NCBI RefSeq assembly: GCF_029892605.1
Contig: NZ_JARXWF010000004.1
Coordinates: forward strand, 124,001 to 188,000
Direction: 5' to 3'
Origin: Parabacteroides sp. PM6-13
GTDB taxonomy: Bacteria; Bacteroidota; Bacteroidia; Bacteroidales; Tannerellaceae
DNA: 64,000 nt
The stretch's first letter is position 1. The number at the start of each line of letters is the position of its first letter. Positions 54,664 through 63,187 of the stretch are shown here, piece after piece. The notes under the pieces are model-generated. The model ran no database searches. It saw only the letters and a program-made list of their open reading frames with translations, and was not told the DNA's origin. The translations under genes were made by a program, and so were the position numbers.

Positions 54664-55683
54664 ATGCTCGATAAAATCAATGCGCTCCGTCAGGAGGTAG
54701 AGAAAATTAAAGCGACAACCGCTGAGGAATTGGAAGTATTGCGCATTAAATATGCAAGCAAAAAAGGCGCTATTTCCTCGTTGATGGATGAATTCAGAAC
54801 CGTTCCGGCGGAACAGAAACGGGAAGTGGGCCAACAATTGAATGCGCTGAAAGAGGCTCTGCAAAACCGTTTAAACGAATTGAAAGAGGGCTTTTCCAAC
54901 AACCAGACTTCTCACGATGATATCGACCTGACACGCACGGCTTATCCGATCGAGGCCGGAACACGCCACCCCCTTTCGATTGTTAAAAAGGAGGTATGCG
55001 ATATTTTCGCCACCTTAGGCTTTACCATTGCCGAAGGACCGGAGATTGAAGACGACTGGCATGTGTTTACTTCGCTCAACTTTGCCGAAGATCATCCGGC
55101 ACGTGATATGCAGGACACCTTCTTTATCGGACATCATCCGGATGTGTTGCTGCGCACGCACACCTCATCGGTGCAGACCCGCGTGATGGAACAGCAACAG
55201 CCGCCTATCCGCATTATCTGCCCGGGACGTGTTTACCGCAATGAGGCTATTTCTTACCGCGCGCATTGTTTCTTCCACCAAGTGGAAGCCTTGTATATTG
55301 ATAAAGACGTATCGTTTGCCGACCTCAAACAGGCGCTCCTGTTTTTTGCCCGCGAGATGTTCGGAACCGACACACAGATACGCCTGCGTCCCTCCTATTT
55401 CCCATTCACCGAGCCTTCTGCCGAAATGGATATCTCTTGTAACATCTGTGGTGGAAAGGGTTGCCCGTTCTGCAAACACACAGGCTGGGTAGAGATTCTC
55501 GGTTGCGGCATGGTGGATCCCAATGTATTGGATAATTGTGGTATCGATAGCAAAATCTATTCCGGATATGCCTTAGGCATGGGTATCGAACGCATGACCA
55601 ATCTGAAATACCAGGTGAAAGACCTGCGCATGTTCTCGGAAAACGACATCCGTTTCCTGAAACAGTTCGAATCGGCTCACTAA
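54664..55683 (+). CDS. pheS: Phenylalanine-tRNA ligase alpha subunit
   Basis: Class II aminoacyl-tRNA synthetase subunit, 339 residues. N-terminal tRNA-binding coiled coil (about 1-85), then motif 1 region (HPLSIVKKEVCDIFATLGFTIAEGPEIEDDWH), motif 2 (GRVYRNEAISYRAHCFFHQVEALYI) and motif 3 (GYALGMGIERM). The segment SCNICGGKGCPFCKHTGWVE replaces the usual CxxC-less loop with a cysteine cluster that may bind zinc. pheT is not in the window; nth follows after 12 bp. Confidence 0.95.
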   Translation: MLDKINALRQEVEKIKATTAEELEVLRIKYASKKGAISSLMDEFRTVPAEQKREVGQQLNALKEALQNRLNELKEGFSNNQTSHDDIDLTRTAYPIEAGTRHPLSIVKKEVCDIFATLGFTIAEGPEIEDDWHVFTSLNFAEDHPARDMQDTFFIGHHPDVLLRTHTSSVQTRVMEQQQPPIRIICPGRVYRNEAISYRAHCFFHQVEALYIDKDVSFADLKQALLFFAREMFGTDTQIRLRPSYFPFTEPSAEMDISCNICGGKGCPFCKHTGWVEILGCGMVDPNVLDNCGIDSKIYSGYALGMGIERMTNLKYQVKDLRMFSENDIRFLKQFESAH

Positions 55684-55695
55684 AACAAATTCATT

Positions 55696-56334
55696 ATGCG
55701 CAAATCGGAACGTTATAAAGGCGTTATCGACTGGTTCAATAGGAATATGCCTATTGCCGAGACCGAATTGCATTATGACGACCCGTTCCAACTGCTTGTT
55801 GCCGTGATCCTGTCGGCACAATGCACCGACAAGCGGGTCAATATGATTACCCCCGCCCTGTTTGAAGCCTATCCCACTCCGGAGGTCATGGCGGTGGCAA
55901 CGCCTGAGGCTGTGTATGAATATATCCGTAGCGTATCTTACCCCAACAACAAAGCGAAACACTTGGTCGGGATGGCGAAAATGCTGTTGGAAGAATTTGG
56001 CGGCGTGGTGCCTTCCGATGTGGACGAATTGCAGAAACTGCCCGGTGTAGGCCGCAAGACCGCCAATGTGATTGCGGCTGTGGTTTATGATATCCCGGCT
56101 ATGCCGGTCGATACGCATGTGTTTCGGGTGGCTAACCGCATCGGCCTGACAAAAAATAGCAAGACACCGCTGGAAACAGAAAAAGAACTGGTCAAAAATA
56201 TACCTACCGAACTACTGACCATCGCCCACCACTGGCTTATATTGCATGGCCGGTATGTCTGCCTGGCTCGCAAACCAAAATGCGAGAGCTGCGGTTTACA
56301 ACCCTGGTGCAACCACTTCCTCGGGCAGAAATGA
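55696..56334 (+). CDS. nth: Endonuclease III
   Basis: DNA N-glycosylase/AP lyase that removes oxidised pyrimidines. 212 residues. Helix-hairpin-helix LPGVGRKTANVIA with the catalytic Lys, then catalytic Asp in PVDTHVFRVANRIGL. The C-terminal 4Fe-4S loop is CLARKPKCESCGLQPWC (Cx6Cx2Cx5C). Its stop overlaps the start of the next gene (ATGA). Confidence 0.95.
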   Translation: MRKSERYKGVIDWFNRNMPIAETELHYDDPFQLLVAVILSAQCTDKRVNMITPALFEAYPTPEVMAVATPEAVYEYIRSVSYPNNKAKHLVGMAKMLLEEFGGVVPSDVDELQKLPGVGRKTANVIAAVVYDIPAMPVDTHVFRVANRIGLTKNSKTPLETEKELVKNIPTELLTIAHHWLILHGRYVCLARKPKCESCGLQPWCNHFLGQK

Positions 56335-57197
56335 AACGTTATTGGAAAGAGATTGTATTGTCACTGGTGATTATCAGTGTGGCGGTCTGGTCGTTCTGGT
56401 ATGTCTACGACTCGATCCGTTTGAAGAAGAAAGCGGAAGCGACCGATCTGTATACATTGGTCGCTGAAGCGCCGGAGCAGATTGTGGCGATAAACCGCCT
56501 GCGTACCCCCTGGCATTCGGATCCATTGCAGGTTTTTATTGCCTCAATTCCGGAGATCTACCTCTCGCTGGCTGCCAAAGCCCAGCCCTGCCTACTCTCT
56601 TTTCATGCGGACGGCCTTGTTCTATATGCCAAAACAGACCGGAAAAACAAAGGGGAGATAGAAAAAACAATCCTGCACCCGCAGTATGGCGCCTATCTGT
56701 TGAAGCAGCGGAAAGGGGATATTACCTACACCTATTATCCGGATAGGGAGAACAGCTATTTTGGTTATTTTGTACAGGAAGGGATTCTGGTGGCCAGTCA
56801 TAGCCGGAGATTATTGGAAGAGGTGGCAGGAAACCTGACCGCACCAAAAGCATCTCTCCTGGAAGGGCGGCGTATAGACGAAAATGTGCCGATAAACATC
56901 CTCCTGTCGCCGGAGAAGATTGATTTGAGAATCAGTGAAAATGATTCGCTTATCTGGCAAATGCCCCGGGAATGGATGACGGTCGATCTCTTTGCCAGCG
57001 AGAAAAAGAGGTGCGTTTACCTGCCTATACCGAAAGAGTCGGTCACCGATTCCTTATTCTATTCGGTCACCGACTCCCTCTCTTATCGCCTGGAAAGGCT
57101 TTTCCCTTCGCTGGCATTGGAATCGCAATATACGGAAGACGAGCGTTTCCTGTATTACACCGGATGCTTCACGCCTTATAGGTCTCCCGAAGAATAA
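56331..57197 (+). CDS. Unknown protein with one N-terminal membrane helix
   Basis: 288 residues. A single helix near the N terminus (about 8-28, IVLSLVIISVAVWSFWYVY) and a long extracytoplasmic part, so probably a periplasmic, inner-membrane-anchored protein. I do not recognise a family. Mixed alpha/beta with repeated strands (LVLYAKTDRKNKGEIEK, ITYTYYPDRENSYFGYFVQEGILVASHSRRLLEE), somewhat like DUF3352-type proteins. A small internal repeat SVTDSLFYSVTDSLSY lies near 243-258. Translationally coupled to nth by 4 bp. The last 29 bp overlap folB on the other strand. Confidence 0.6.
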   Translation: MKRYWKEIVLSLVIISVAVWSFWYVYDSIRLKKKAEATDLYTLVAEAPEQIVAINRLRTPWHSDPLQVFIASIPEIYLSLAAKAQPCLLSFHADGLVLYAKTDRKNKGEIEKTILHPQYGAYLLKQRKGDITYTYYPDRENSYFGYFVQEGILVASHSRRLLEEVAGNLTAPKASLLEGRRIDENVPINILLSPEKIDLRISENDSLIWQMPREWMTVDLFASEKKRCVYLPIPKESVTDSLFYSVTDSLSYRLERLFPSLALESQYTEDERFLYYTGCFTPYRSPEE

Positions 57198-57534
57198 CGG
57201 CAGCACTCTCCACATCACCACCAAAAGGGGGCGACATCTTGGATACCTTGACCTCTAAAGCCGTGATTTGCGGGAAAGAGGCTTTCAGGGAGGCGAGGAT
57301 CCGACCACCGACATGCTCCAATAGGCGGGAAGGGATATCCATTTCGCGTTTCACCACAGCAAACACCTCCGCGTAATTGATCGTATCTTCCAGGGCATCC
57401 GTCCGGGTAGCCGCCTCAAGTGGCGCTGTAATGGTCAAATCTACCGTGAAGTGGTTGCCTACGTTGCGCTCCTGTTCCATAACGCCGTGGTAGGCGTAGA
57501 ACTTCATCTTATCGAGTCGTATCTGTGTTGTCAT
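57169..57534 (-). CDS. folB: Dihydroneopterin aldolase
   Basis: Folate pathway enzyme splitting dihydroneopterin into 6-hydroxymethyldihydropterin and glycolaldehyde. 121 residues, tunnelling fold. KFYAYHGVMEQERNVGNHFTVDLTI has the conserved Tyr, His and Glu. INYAEVFAVVKREM and RLLEHVGGRILASL are typical. The usual KPxAP near the C terminus reads SKMSPPFGGDVESAAV, as often in Bacteroidetes. Fifteen bp after malQ in the same direction. Confidence 0.9.
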   Translation of the reverse strand: MTTQIRLDKMKFYAYHGVMEQERNVGNHFTVDLTITAPLEAATRTDALEDTINYAEVFAVVKREMDIPSRLLEHVGGRILASLKASFPQITALEVKVSKMSPPFGGDVESAAVILRETYKA

Positions 57535-57549
57535 AAGGAATACGCATTT

Positions 57550-60237
57550 TTATCGTCTGCCCGATCCGGCAATCAGGGAGATGATCTTTTCGTTGAATGA
57601 ATCGGCTTCCATCAGCTGCTCCAGGGTGAGATGCATGCGGTAGCGCCAATAGTTATGCGGATCGGCCGGCACATTGATGCGCTCCGACTGGATATCGGGG
57701 TTCTTCACCGTGTCGTCCATGGCAAACCAATCCTGAATCGGGATAATGGTCAGCATGGAAGGAGTAGCCAGATGGTTGGATACGATCTGGGTCGCCAGCT
57801 CGGAAGAACACTCTTCAGGAGCTTCTCCGCCACGTGTCAATACCTGATTGAAGTAACGCTGTATCTTTCCACGATCCTCTTTCCACCAGTTACGGATCGG
57901 AGTCATGTCGTGCGTGGAGGTGGTGCATACGGAATGGTAAGGCAGATTCTGCAGATCGGCAAATTCGCGGTGAGGCGTTTTGGGCATTCGCTCGATCTCC
58001 AGACTGAATATCTGCAGACGGTTCATCACTTCCGGTACCGATTGAGGAATCATGCCCAGGTCTTCGCCGCACACCAGCATATCGGTCGAAGAGACAAGCG
58101 GAGCCAAACGGTTCATCGCATGCACCTTCCAGAAGCCATTATGGCGGTGATAGAAGAAATCCCAGTATAGTTGATCGAACGCGTACCGGTCGGATCCGCT
58201 CAATTCCTGGTAGGCAAAGGAGCTCGAAGCCGATATGCGGGGATGGAATTTATGGGTCTCCCGGGGATCACGCAGGAAGAGCACTTCGGTTGCGATGGTG
58301 TACAAGCCTTCCCGGATACGCATAGAGGCCACGTCGAACTTATCGCGGAACAATTCTTTGATCTTACGCTGTGTATCGCAATAGGGCTTCAGCGTCAGAT
58401 AATCGGCATCCACCTGCGCCAGATAGGTGCTTTCCACTTCATCTGCCCAATCGTCGAACAAGAGTTCCAGGTGCTTGCGGTGGATGTAAGGAGTGGTATA
58501 ACGTTGCTCGTCAAACCAGAGCCCATAATGCTCGATATCCTCTTTGGTCAGCGGCAAAGCCGGACTGAAATGACCACACAACCCCTGTATATGATCCAAA
58601 GGAATCTCCCAAATACGGAAGAATCCCAGGATATGATCGATGCGGAAGCAATCGAAATAGTCGCCTAACTTCTGAAAACGCTTCTTCCACCAGGCATAAT
58701 GATCGCGCTCCATCACCTCCCAGTTGTAGGTCGGGAAGCCCCAGTTCTGCCCGATCGTAGAGAAATCGTCGGGCGGAGCGCCGGCCTGACCATCCATATT
58801 GAAGTATTGCGGATCGGTCCATGCCTCGATACTGGTGCGGCTCACCCCGATAGGCAGGTCACCCTTCAGGACTACGCCATTCTTATGCGCATGGTCCGAT
58901 ACCGATTTGAATTGGATATGTAATAGGTATTGTAGGAAATAGGAAAAAGAGATCTCCGGCCAGGCTTCGCTCTCGGGTGAAGTCAGGCGGCGAATACGTG
59001 CTTTATTGTAGACAGCATCCTTTCCCCAATCGTTGAAATCGGAGGTTTTATACTGATCACGCAGGTAGCTGTACGCCGCATACGGCACCAGCCAGCTTTC
59101 GTTCTCAGCCAGGAAGCTGCGGAAAGCCGGATCGTCCAAAAAGGCATGGCCCTCCTGTTCGACATATTCCCGGCACCAGGCGATTTTATATTGGTTGACC
59201 TGTTCGTAATCGACAGTCGCATTTTCGTTTAATTCCTTCCGGATCGCCTCGTAATAGGCCACCCTGGCAGGGTCTTTCAGCTCTCCCACCCAAGATAGAC
59301 ATATATACATCGGATGCAGGGCAAAGACAGAGATGGCGCTATAGGGATAGGAATCGCGCCAAGTATGCGTCGTGGTCGTATCGTTCATCGGCAATACCTG
59401 GATGAAGCGCTGATGAGTTAGTTTCACCCAATCGACCAGTTTGTGCAAATCGCCCAGGTCGCCTACCCCGAAGCTACCTTCGGAACGGAGCGAGAAAACG
59501 GGGATCACCGTTCCGGCGCAGCGCCAGAGAGGCAATTCATCGCGGAAGTGAAGGCCGGAGACCACAAAGGTCTCACCCTTTTTCTGCGCAGGCAGATCCA
59601 AGGAGCGGTTCTCGCCCGTCTCCCAGTATACCGGTTGTTGTATATCATTGTCCCAAAGGATAAACTTATATTCCAGCGGGTAGGTGATCCGCGCCGCATC
59701 CAGATGCACCTCCCACTCCGGGAAGGTGTCGCAACTAAGGCGCATCGCCTTTTGGGGATCCCAGTCACCCAGCGACGGTTGATTTCCAACGACAGCCACG
59801 CTCTGGTGTTTCTCCACCTTCGGGGCGGATACTTTTAGGATAAGCTGCTTTCCGCTCCGCACAATCTGTTCGTAGGTGTTGCAGGGATGCGCGAAAAGAC
59901 TTTGGGTAAAAGCCGAGGTATAAAAGGCCAGATCAAGCGGCTTTGTCTGCCAGTAATCAAACAAGGTATATTCTTTGGAGGAGTCATCCAGCTCTATCCG
60001 GTGATTCTTCTCCCATTCTTCGAAGATCTGTTTGTCGTTGACGCAAAGGCAATAGCGGTATTCTATGGTTTTCACATCCGAAGGCACATCGAGCTGCAAG
60101 CGCCAGTTACCATCGCCTACATAATACATCTCTTTGGCTAACGCGGATTGCCAGGTACCCAATTGAGGAATGGAACCGACTATACATATCTTCTGCCCCC
60201 AGACCGTGTGGAAATTTATCTGAAAGGTTATCTTCAT
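57550..60237 (-). CDS. malQ: 4-alpha-glucanotransferase (amylomaltase), DPE2-like, with two CBM20 domains
   Basis: GH77 enzyme moving alpha-1,4-glucan segments, here probably using glycogen-like acceptors and maltose. 895 residues, far longer than E. coli MalQ (about 690), because two starch-binding CBM20 domains precede the barrel (about 1-100: TFQINFHTVWGQKICIVGS; about 125-235: ILKVSAPKVEKHQSVAVVGNQPSLGDWDP). GH77 hallmarks: GSFGVGDLGDL, nucleophile Asp in FRIDHILGFFRIWEIP, acid/base Glu in VCGEDLGMIP, and TSTHDM. The same architecture is found in plant DPE2. Cytoplasmic. ATG 60237 begins MKITFQINF; an upstream frame start at 60315 lies inside the nrdJ terminator. Confidence 0.92.
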   Translation of the reverse strand: MKITFQINFHTVWGQKICIVGSIPQLGTWQSALAKEMYYVGDGNWRLQLDVPSDVKTIEYRYCLCVNDKQIFEEWEKNHRIELDDSSKEYTLFDYWQTKPLDLAFYTSAFTQSLFAHPCNTYEQIVRSGKQLILKVSAPKVEKHQSVAVVGNQPSLGDWDPQKAMRLSCDTFPEWEVHLDAARITYPLEYKFILWDNDIQQPVYWETGENRSLDLPAQKKGETFVVSGLHFRDELPLWRCAGTVIPVFSLRSEGSFGVGDLGDLHKLVDWVKLTHQRFIQVLPMNDTTTTHTWRDSYPYSAISVFALHPMYICLSWVGELKDPARVAYYEAIRKELNENATVDYEQVNQYKIAWCREYVEQEGHAFLDDPAFRSFLAENESWLVPYAAYSYLRDQYKTSDFNDWGKDAVYNKARIRRLTSPESEAWPEISFSYFLQYLLHIQFKSVSDHAHKNGVVLKGDLPIGVSRTSIEAWTDPQYFNMDGQAGAPPDDFSTIGQNWGFPTYNWEVMERDHYAWWKKRFQKLGDYFDCFRIDHILGFFRIWEIPLDHIQGLCGHFSPALPLTKEDIEHYGLWFDEQRYTTPYIHRKHLELLFDDWADEVESTYLAQVDADYLTLKPYCDTQRKIKELFRDKFDVASMRIREGLYTIATEVLFLRDPRETHKFHPRISASSSFAYQELSGSDRYAFDQLYWDFFYHRHNGFWKVHAMNRLAPLVSSTDMLVCGEDLGMIPQSVPEVMNRLQIFSLEIERMPKTPHREFADLQNLPYHSVCTTSTHDMTPIRNWWKEDRGKIQRYFNQVLTRGGEAPEECSSELATQIVSNHLATPSMLTIIPIQDWFAMDDTVKNPDIQSERINVPADPHNYWRYRMHLTLEQLMEADSFNEKIISLIAGSGRR

Positions 60238-60272
60238 GGCACTGTGTTTTAGTGTGTGTGACATCGAAAGTA

Positions 60273-60280
60273 CAAATATA
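60273..60280 (-). promoter_or_regulatory. -7 box for malQ-folB
   Basis: TATATTTG on the minus strand, 35 bp before the ATG at 60237 and just downstream of the nrdJ terminator. Confidence 0.4.
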
Positions 60281-60281
60281 C

Positions 60282-60346
60282 ACAAAAGAAAAAGAGTGAA
60301 AACGTAAGTATTCATCCATTGAATACCGCAAACGTTTTCACTCTTT
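60282..60346 (-). terminator. Terminator of nrdJ
   Basis: Perfect 15-bp stem AAAGAGTGAAAACGT (60291-60305) with its reverse complement (60332-60346). A second inner stem GTATTCA/TGAATAC sits in the loop. On the minus strand it runs into TTTTTCTTTT. Confidence 0.85.
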
Positions 60347-60371
60347 CGTTTCTTCTATCCGAAAGGATGCG

Positions 60372-62909
60372 TTATCCGCACTTGGATGCGCCGCAGTTGG
60401 TGCAGATCAGACAGCCTTCCTGGTAGATTAATGTTTCATATCCGCAGTTCGGGCATTTCTGTCCTTTCACTTCCGCTCCATTGGGCAGGTATTTTTTCAA
60501 GGCACGTTCCACCCCGTTCTTCCAGGTATTGATTGATTCGCTATCGAGCTCCATGCCTTGAACCAATTTGATTACCTGGTCGATAGGCATACCATAGCGC
60601 AATACCCCGGAGATCAGTTTCGCGTAGTTCCAGTATTCCGGGTCGAACTTGCCGTCCAATCCTTCGATGGTCATCTTATAACCACGCTTGTTGCGGAACT
60701 GGAAGTCATAGTGCTTGCCACCATCGTCGTCGTAGCTCTTGATGATATATCCCTTATTCACATTTTTGGGAAGCATGATACCTTCGTCGTCATCGGCCAA
60801 ACCGGTAAAGATCTCATACGGACGACCGTTCAACAAGCCTACGAAGGCGATCCATTTCTCACGGTTGTTCTGGAATTTCACCACGTCAGCTTCCAGGATA
60901 CGCGGGCGGGTAGAGACAATCACCGGCGGTTCCATGCAGTCGCAGTCCTCTTTTTTCTTGTCGCTGGCCGATACCAATACGCCTGAGCGTGAACCGTCAC
61001 GGTAAACCGTACAGCCCTTACATCCGCACTTCCAAGCTTCGACATACAAGGTATTTACCAGCTCTTCCGTCGCGTCTTCCGGCAGGTTGATCGTCACACT
61101 GATGGAGTGATCCACCCATTTCTGTATACGACCCTGCATGCGTACCTTCTGCAACCAGTCGACATCGTTGGAGGTCGCTTTATTATAAGGTGATTTTTCG
61201 ATCAGTTCATCGATTTCTTCCTGCGTATATTTCTTGGTCACCGCATAACCGTTTGCCTGCATCCAGGTGACAAACTTATGATGGAACACGATATATTCTT
61301 CCCAGGAGTCGCCTGTCTCGTCAACGAAATCGACACGTACGGAGGCATCATTCGGATTTACCTTGCGGCGACGCTTGTAAACAGGCAGAAACACCGGTTC
61401 GATACCCGAAGTGGTCTGTGTCATCAAGCTGGTTGTGCCGGTTGGCGCAATGGTCAGACAGGCAATATTCCGTCGGCCATATTTCACCATATCGTCATAC
61501 ATTTCCGGATCTTCCGCACGCAAGCGTTGGATAAACGGATTCTTCTCTTCACGTTTCGCATCGAAAATCTCAAACGCACCACGCTCTTTGGCCATCGTTA
61601 CGGAAGAACGATAAGCCGCCAAGGCAAGCACTTTCTGTACCTCTTCGGCACATTCGGTTGCCTCTTCCGTACCATAACGCAATCCCAAAGCAGCAATCAT
61701 ATCGCCTTCAGCCGTGATGCCGACACCTGTACGGCGGCCTTGAAGCGTTTTCTTCTGTATCTTTTCCCACAAATGGCGTTCTGTCTGCTTTACCTCCTGA
61801 TATTCAGGGTCGGAATCGATCTTTTCCAGAATCTTTTCAATCTTCTCCGATTCCAGATCGATGATATCATCCATGATCCGTTGTGCCAATTCCACATGTT
61901 TTTTGAACAGGTCGTAATCGAAATAGGCCTCGGGGGTAAACGGATTCACCACATAGGAATAGAGATTGATTGCCAACAGGCGGCAGCTGTCATACGGACA
62001 AAGAGGAATCTCCCCACACGGATTGGTTGAAACGGTGCGGAATCCCAGGTCGGCATACGAATCGGGCACCGATTCTTTCAGGATGGTATCCCAGAAGAGC
62101 ACTCCCGGCTCGGCTGATTTCCAGGCATTGTGGATGATTTTCCCCCAGAGTTCCGAAGCATTCACCTCTTTCACCGTCGTAGGGTTCTCCGAATCGATAG
62201 GATATTGCTGTTTGTAGGTTGTTCCGTTCACGACGGCATTCATAAAGTCGTCGTCGATCTTCACCGAAACATTGGCACCGGTCACTTTGCCCTCTGTCAT
62301 TTTCGCGTCGATAAACGACTCCGAATCGGGATGTTTGATCGATACACTCAGCATCAAAGCACCCCGGCGTCCGTCCTGAGCTACCTCGCGTGTTGAATTC
62401 GAATAGCGCTCCATAAACGGTACCAATCCGGTAGAGGTCAGAGCCGAATTCTTTACGGGTGAACCTTTCGGGCGGATATGCGAGAGGTCATGTCCTACCC
62501 CACCCCGGCGTTTCATCAGTTGCACCTGTTCTTCGTCGATACGGATAATGGCGCCGTACGAGTCGGCCTGGCCATCGATACCAATCACAAAACAGTTGGA
62601 GAGAGAGGCGATCTGATAATCGTTGCCAATACCGGTCATGGGACTCCCCTGCGGTACGATATAACGAAAATGATCGAAAAGATCAAAAAGCTCCTGTTCG
62701 GTTAACGGATTAGGATACTTCTTTTCTACGCGGGCAATCTCTGATGCCAAACGGCGATGCATATCCTCCGGCGATTTCTCGTAGATATTACCAAAGGCAT
62801 CTTTCAAGGCATATTTGTTTACCCACACTTTAGCGGCCAGTTCATCGCCGGTAAAATAGTCAATTGAAGCTTTAAAGGCTTCGTCAAAAGTAAAAGTTGT
62901 TTGAACCAC
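60372..62909 (-). CDS. nrdJ: Adenosylcobalamin-dependent (class II) ribonucleotide reductase
   Basis: Reduces ribonucleoside di- or triphosphates to deoxy forms without oxygen, using vitamin B12. 845 residues. N-terminal short ATP-cone-like part, then the ten-stranded barrel: SLSNCFVIGI (first redox Cys), RRGGVGHDLSHIRPKG, NPCGEIPLCPYDSC (active-site Cys with Glu and conserved Asn), and TAPTGTTSLMTQTTSGIEPVF. C-terminal CGCKGCTVYRDGSR and a zinc ribbon KCPNCGYETLIYQEGCLICTNC. Fits the long NrdJ of Bacteroidetes. No cobalamin riboswitch is visible upstream. Own promoter and terminator. Confidence 0.95.
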   Translation of the reverse strand: MVQTTFTFDEAFKASIDYFTGDELAAKVWVNKYALKDAFGNIYEKSPEDMHRRLASEIARVEKKYPNPLTEQELFDLFDHFRYIVPQGSPMTGIGNDYQIASLSNCFVIGIDGQADSYGAIIRIDEEQVQLMKRRGGVGHDLSHIRPKGSPVKNSALTSTGLVPFMERYSNSTREVAQDGRRGALMLSVSIKHPDSESFIDAKMTEGKVTGANVSVKIDDDFMNAVVNGTTYKQQYPIDSENPTTVKEVNASELWGKIIHNAWKSAEPGVLFWDTILKESVPDSYADLGFRTVSTNPCGEIPLCPYDSCRLLAINLYSYVVNPFTPEAYFDYDLFKKHVELAQRIMDDIIDLESEKIEKILEKIDSDPEYQEVKQTERHLWEKIQKKTLQGRRTGVGITAEGDMIAALGLRYGTEEATECAEEVQKVLALAAYRSSVTMAKERGAFEIFDAKREEKNPFIQRLRAEDPEMYDDMVKYGRRNIACLTIAPTGTTSLMTQTTSGIEPVFLPVYKRRRKVNPNDASVRVDFVDETGDSWEEYIVFHHKFVTWMQANGYAVTKKYTQEEIDELIEKSPYNKATSNDVDWLQKVRMQGRIQKWVDHSISVTINLPEDATEELVNTLYVEAWKCGCKGCTVYRDGSRSGVLVSASDKKKEDCDCMEPPVIVSTRPRILEADVVKFQNNREKWIAFVGLLNGRPYEIFTGLADDDEGIMLPKNVNKGYIIKSYDDDGGKHYDFQFRNKRGYKMTIEGLDGKFDPEYWNYAKLISGVLRYGMPIDQVIKLVQGMELDSESINTWKNGVERALKKYLPNGAEVKGQKCPNCGYETLIYQEGCLICTNCGASKCG

Positions 62910-62955
62910 GGTTGTATTTTTTTTGTAATAAGCGTATGCGGATTGTTTAACAATG

Positions 62956-62987
62956 CAAGATTAGTAATTGTTCGACACTTACACAAA
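62956..62987 (-). promoter_or_regulatory. nrdJ promoter
   Basis: Minus strand TTTG (62984-62987), 20 bp, TAATCTTG (62956-62963). The -33 box is perfect; the -7 box has C for the first T. Confidence 0.5.
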
Positions 62988-63018
62988 TTATTCTCTTATA
63001 AAAACCTCCATTGTTAAT

Positions 63019-63096
63019 AAGTTTTCCAAAACAAACAAAACAAGAACTGATATTCAAAGGTTTACGTTTTTCATGAAAACAAAAAGTTTTCCAAAA
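63019..63096. repeat. 13-bp direct repeat pair between nrdJ and dnaA
   Basis: AAGTTTTCCAAAA occurs at 63019-63031 and 63084-63096, 65 bp apart start to start, in very A-rich DNA. Possibly a binding site or chance in low-complexity sequence. The rest of the gap 62910-63187 holds only the nrdJ promoter and the dnaA terminator; I see no DnaA-box cluster. Confidence 0.4.
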
Positions 63097-63129
63097 AGAA
63101 AATTACATAAAAGAGAGCAGTTCTCAAAA

Positions 63130-63162
63130 AAGATAAAAAAAGAGCACCCATAAGGCGCTCTT
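63130..63162 (-). terminator. Terminator of dnaA
   Basis: On the minus strand AAGAGCGCC-TTAT-GGGTGCTCTT followed by a T-rich run, 26 bp after the dnaA stop. Confidence 0.7.
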
Positions 63163-63187
63163 CGTATCTTTTACTTGCAAGAGTAAA

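Noticed and set aside
62968-63153. 61-codon Lys-rich ORF between nrdJ and dnaA
   Set aside because: Low-complexity A-rich DNA that overlaps the nrdJ promoter and dnaA terminator.
62910-63187. Possible cobalamin riboswitch or oriC between nrdJ and dnaA
   Set aside because: No B12-box or paired core seen, and no cluster of TTATCCACA-like DnaA boxes.
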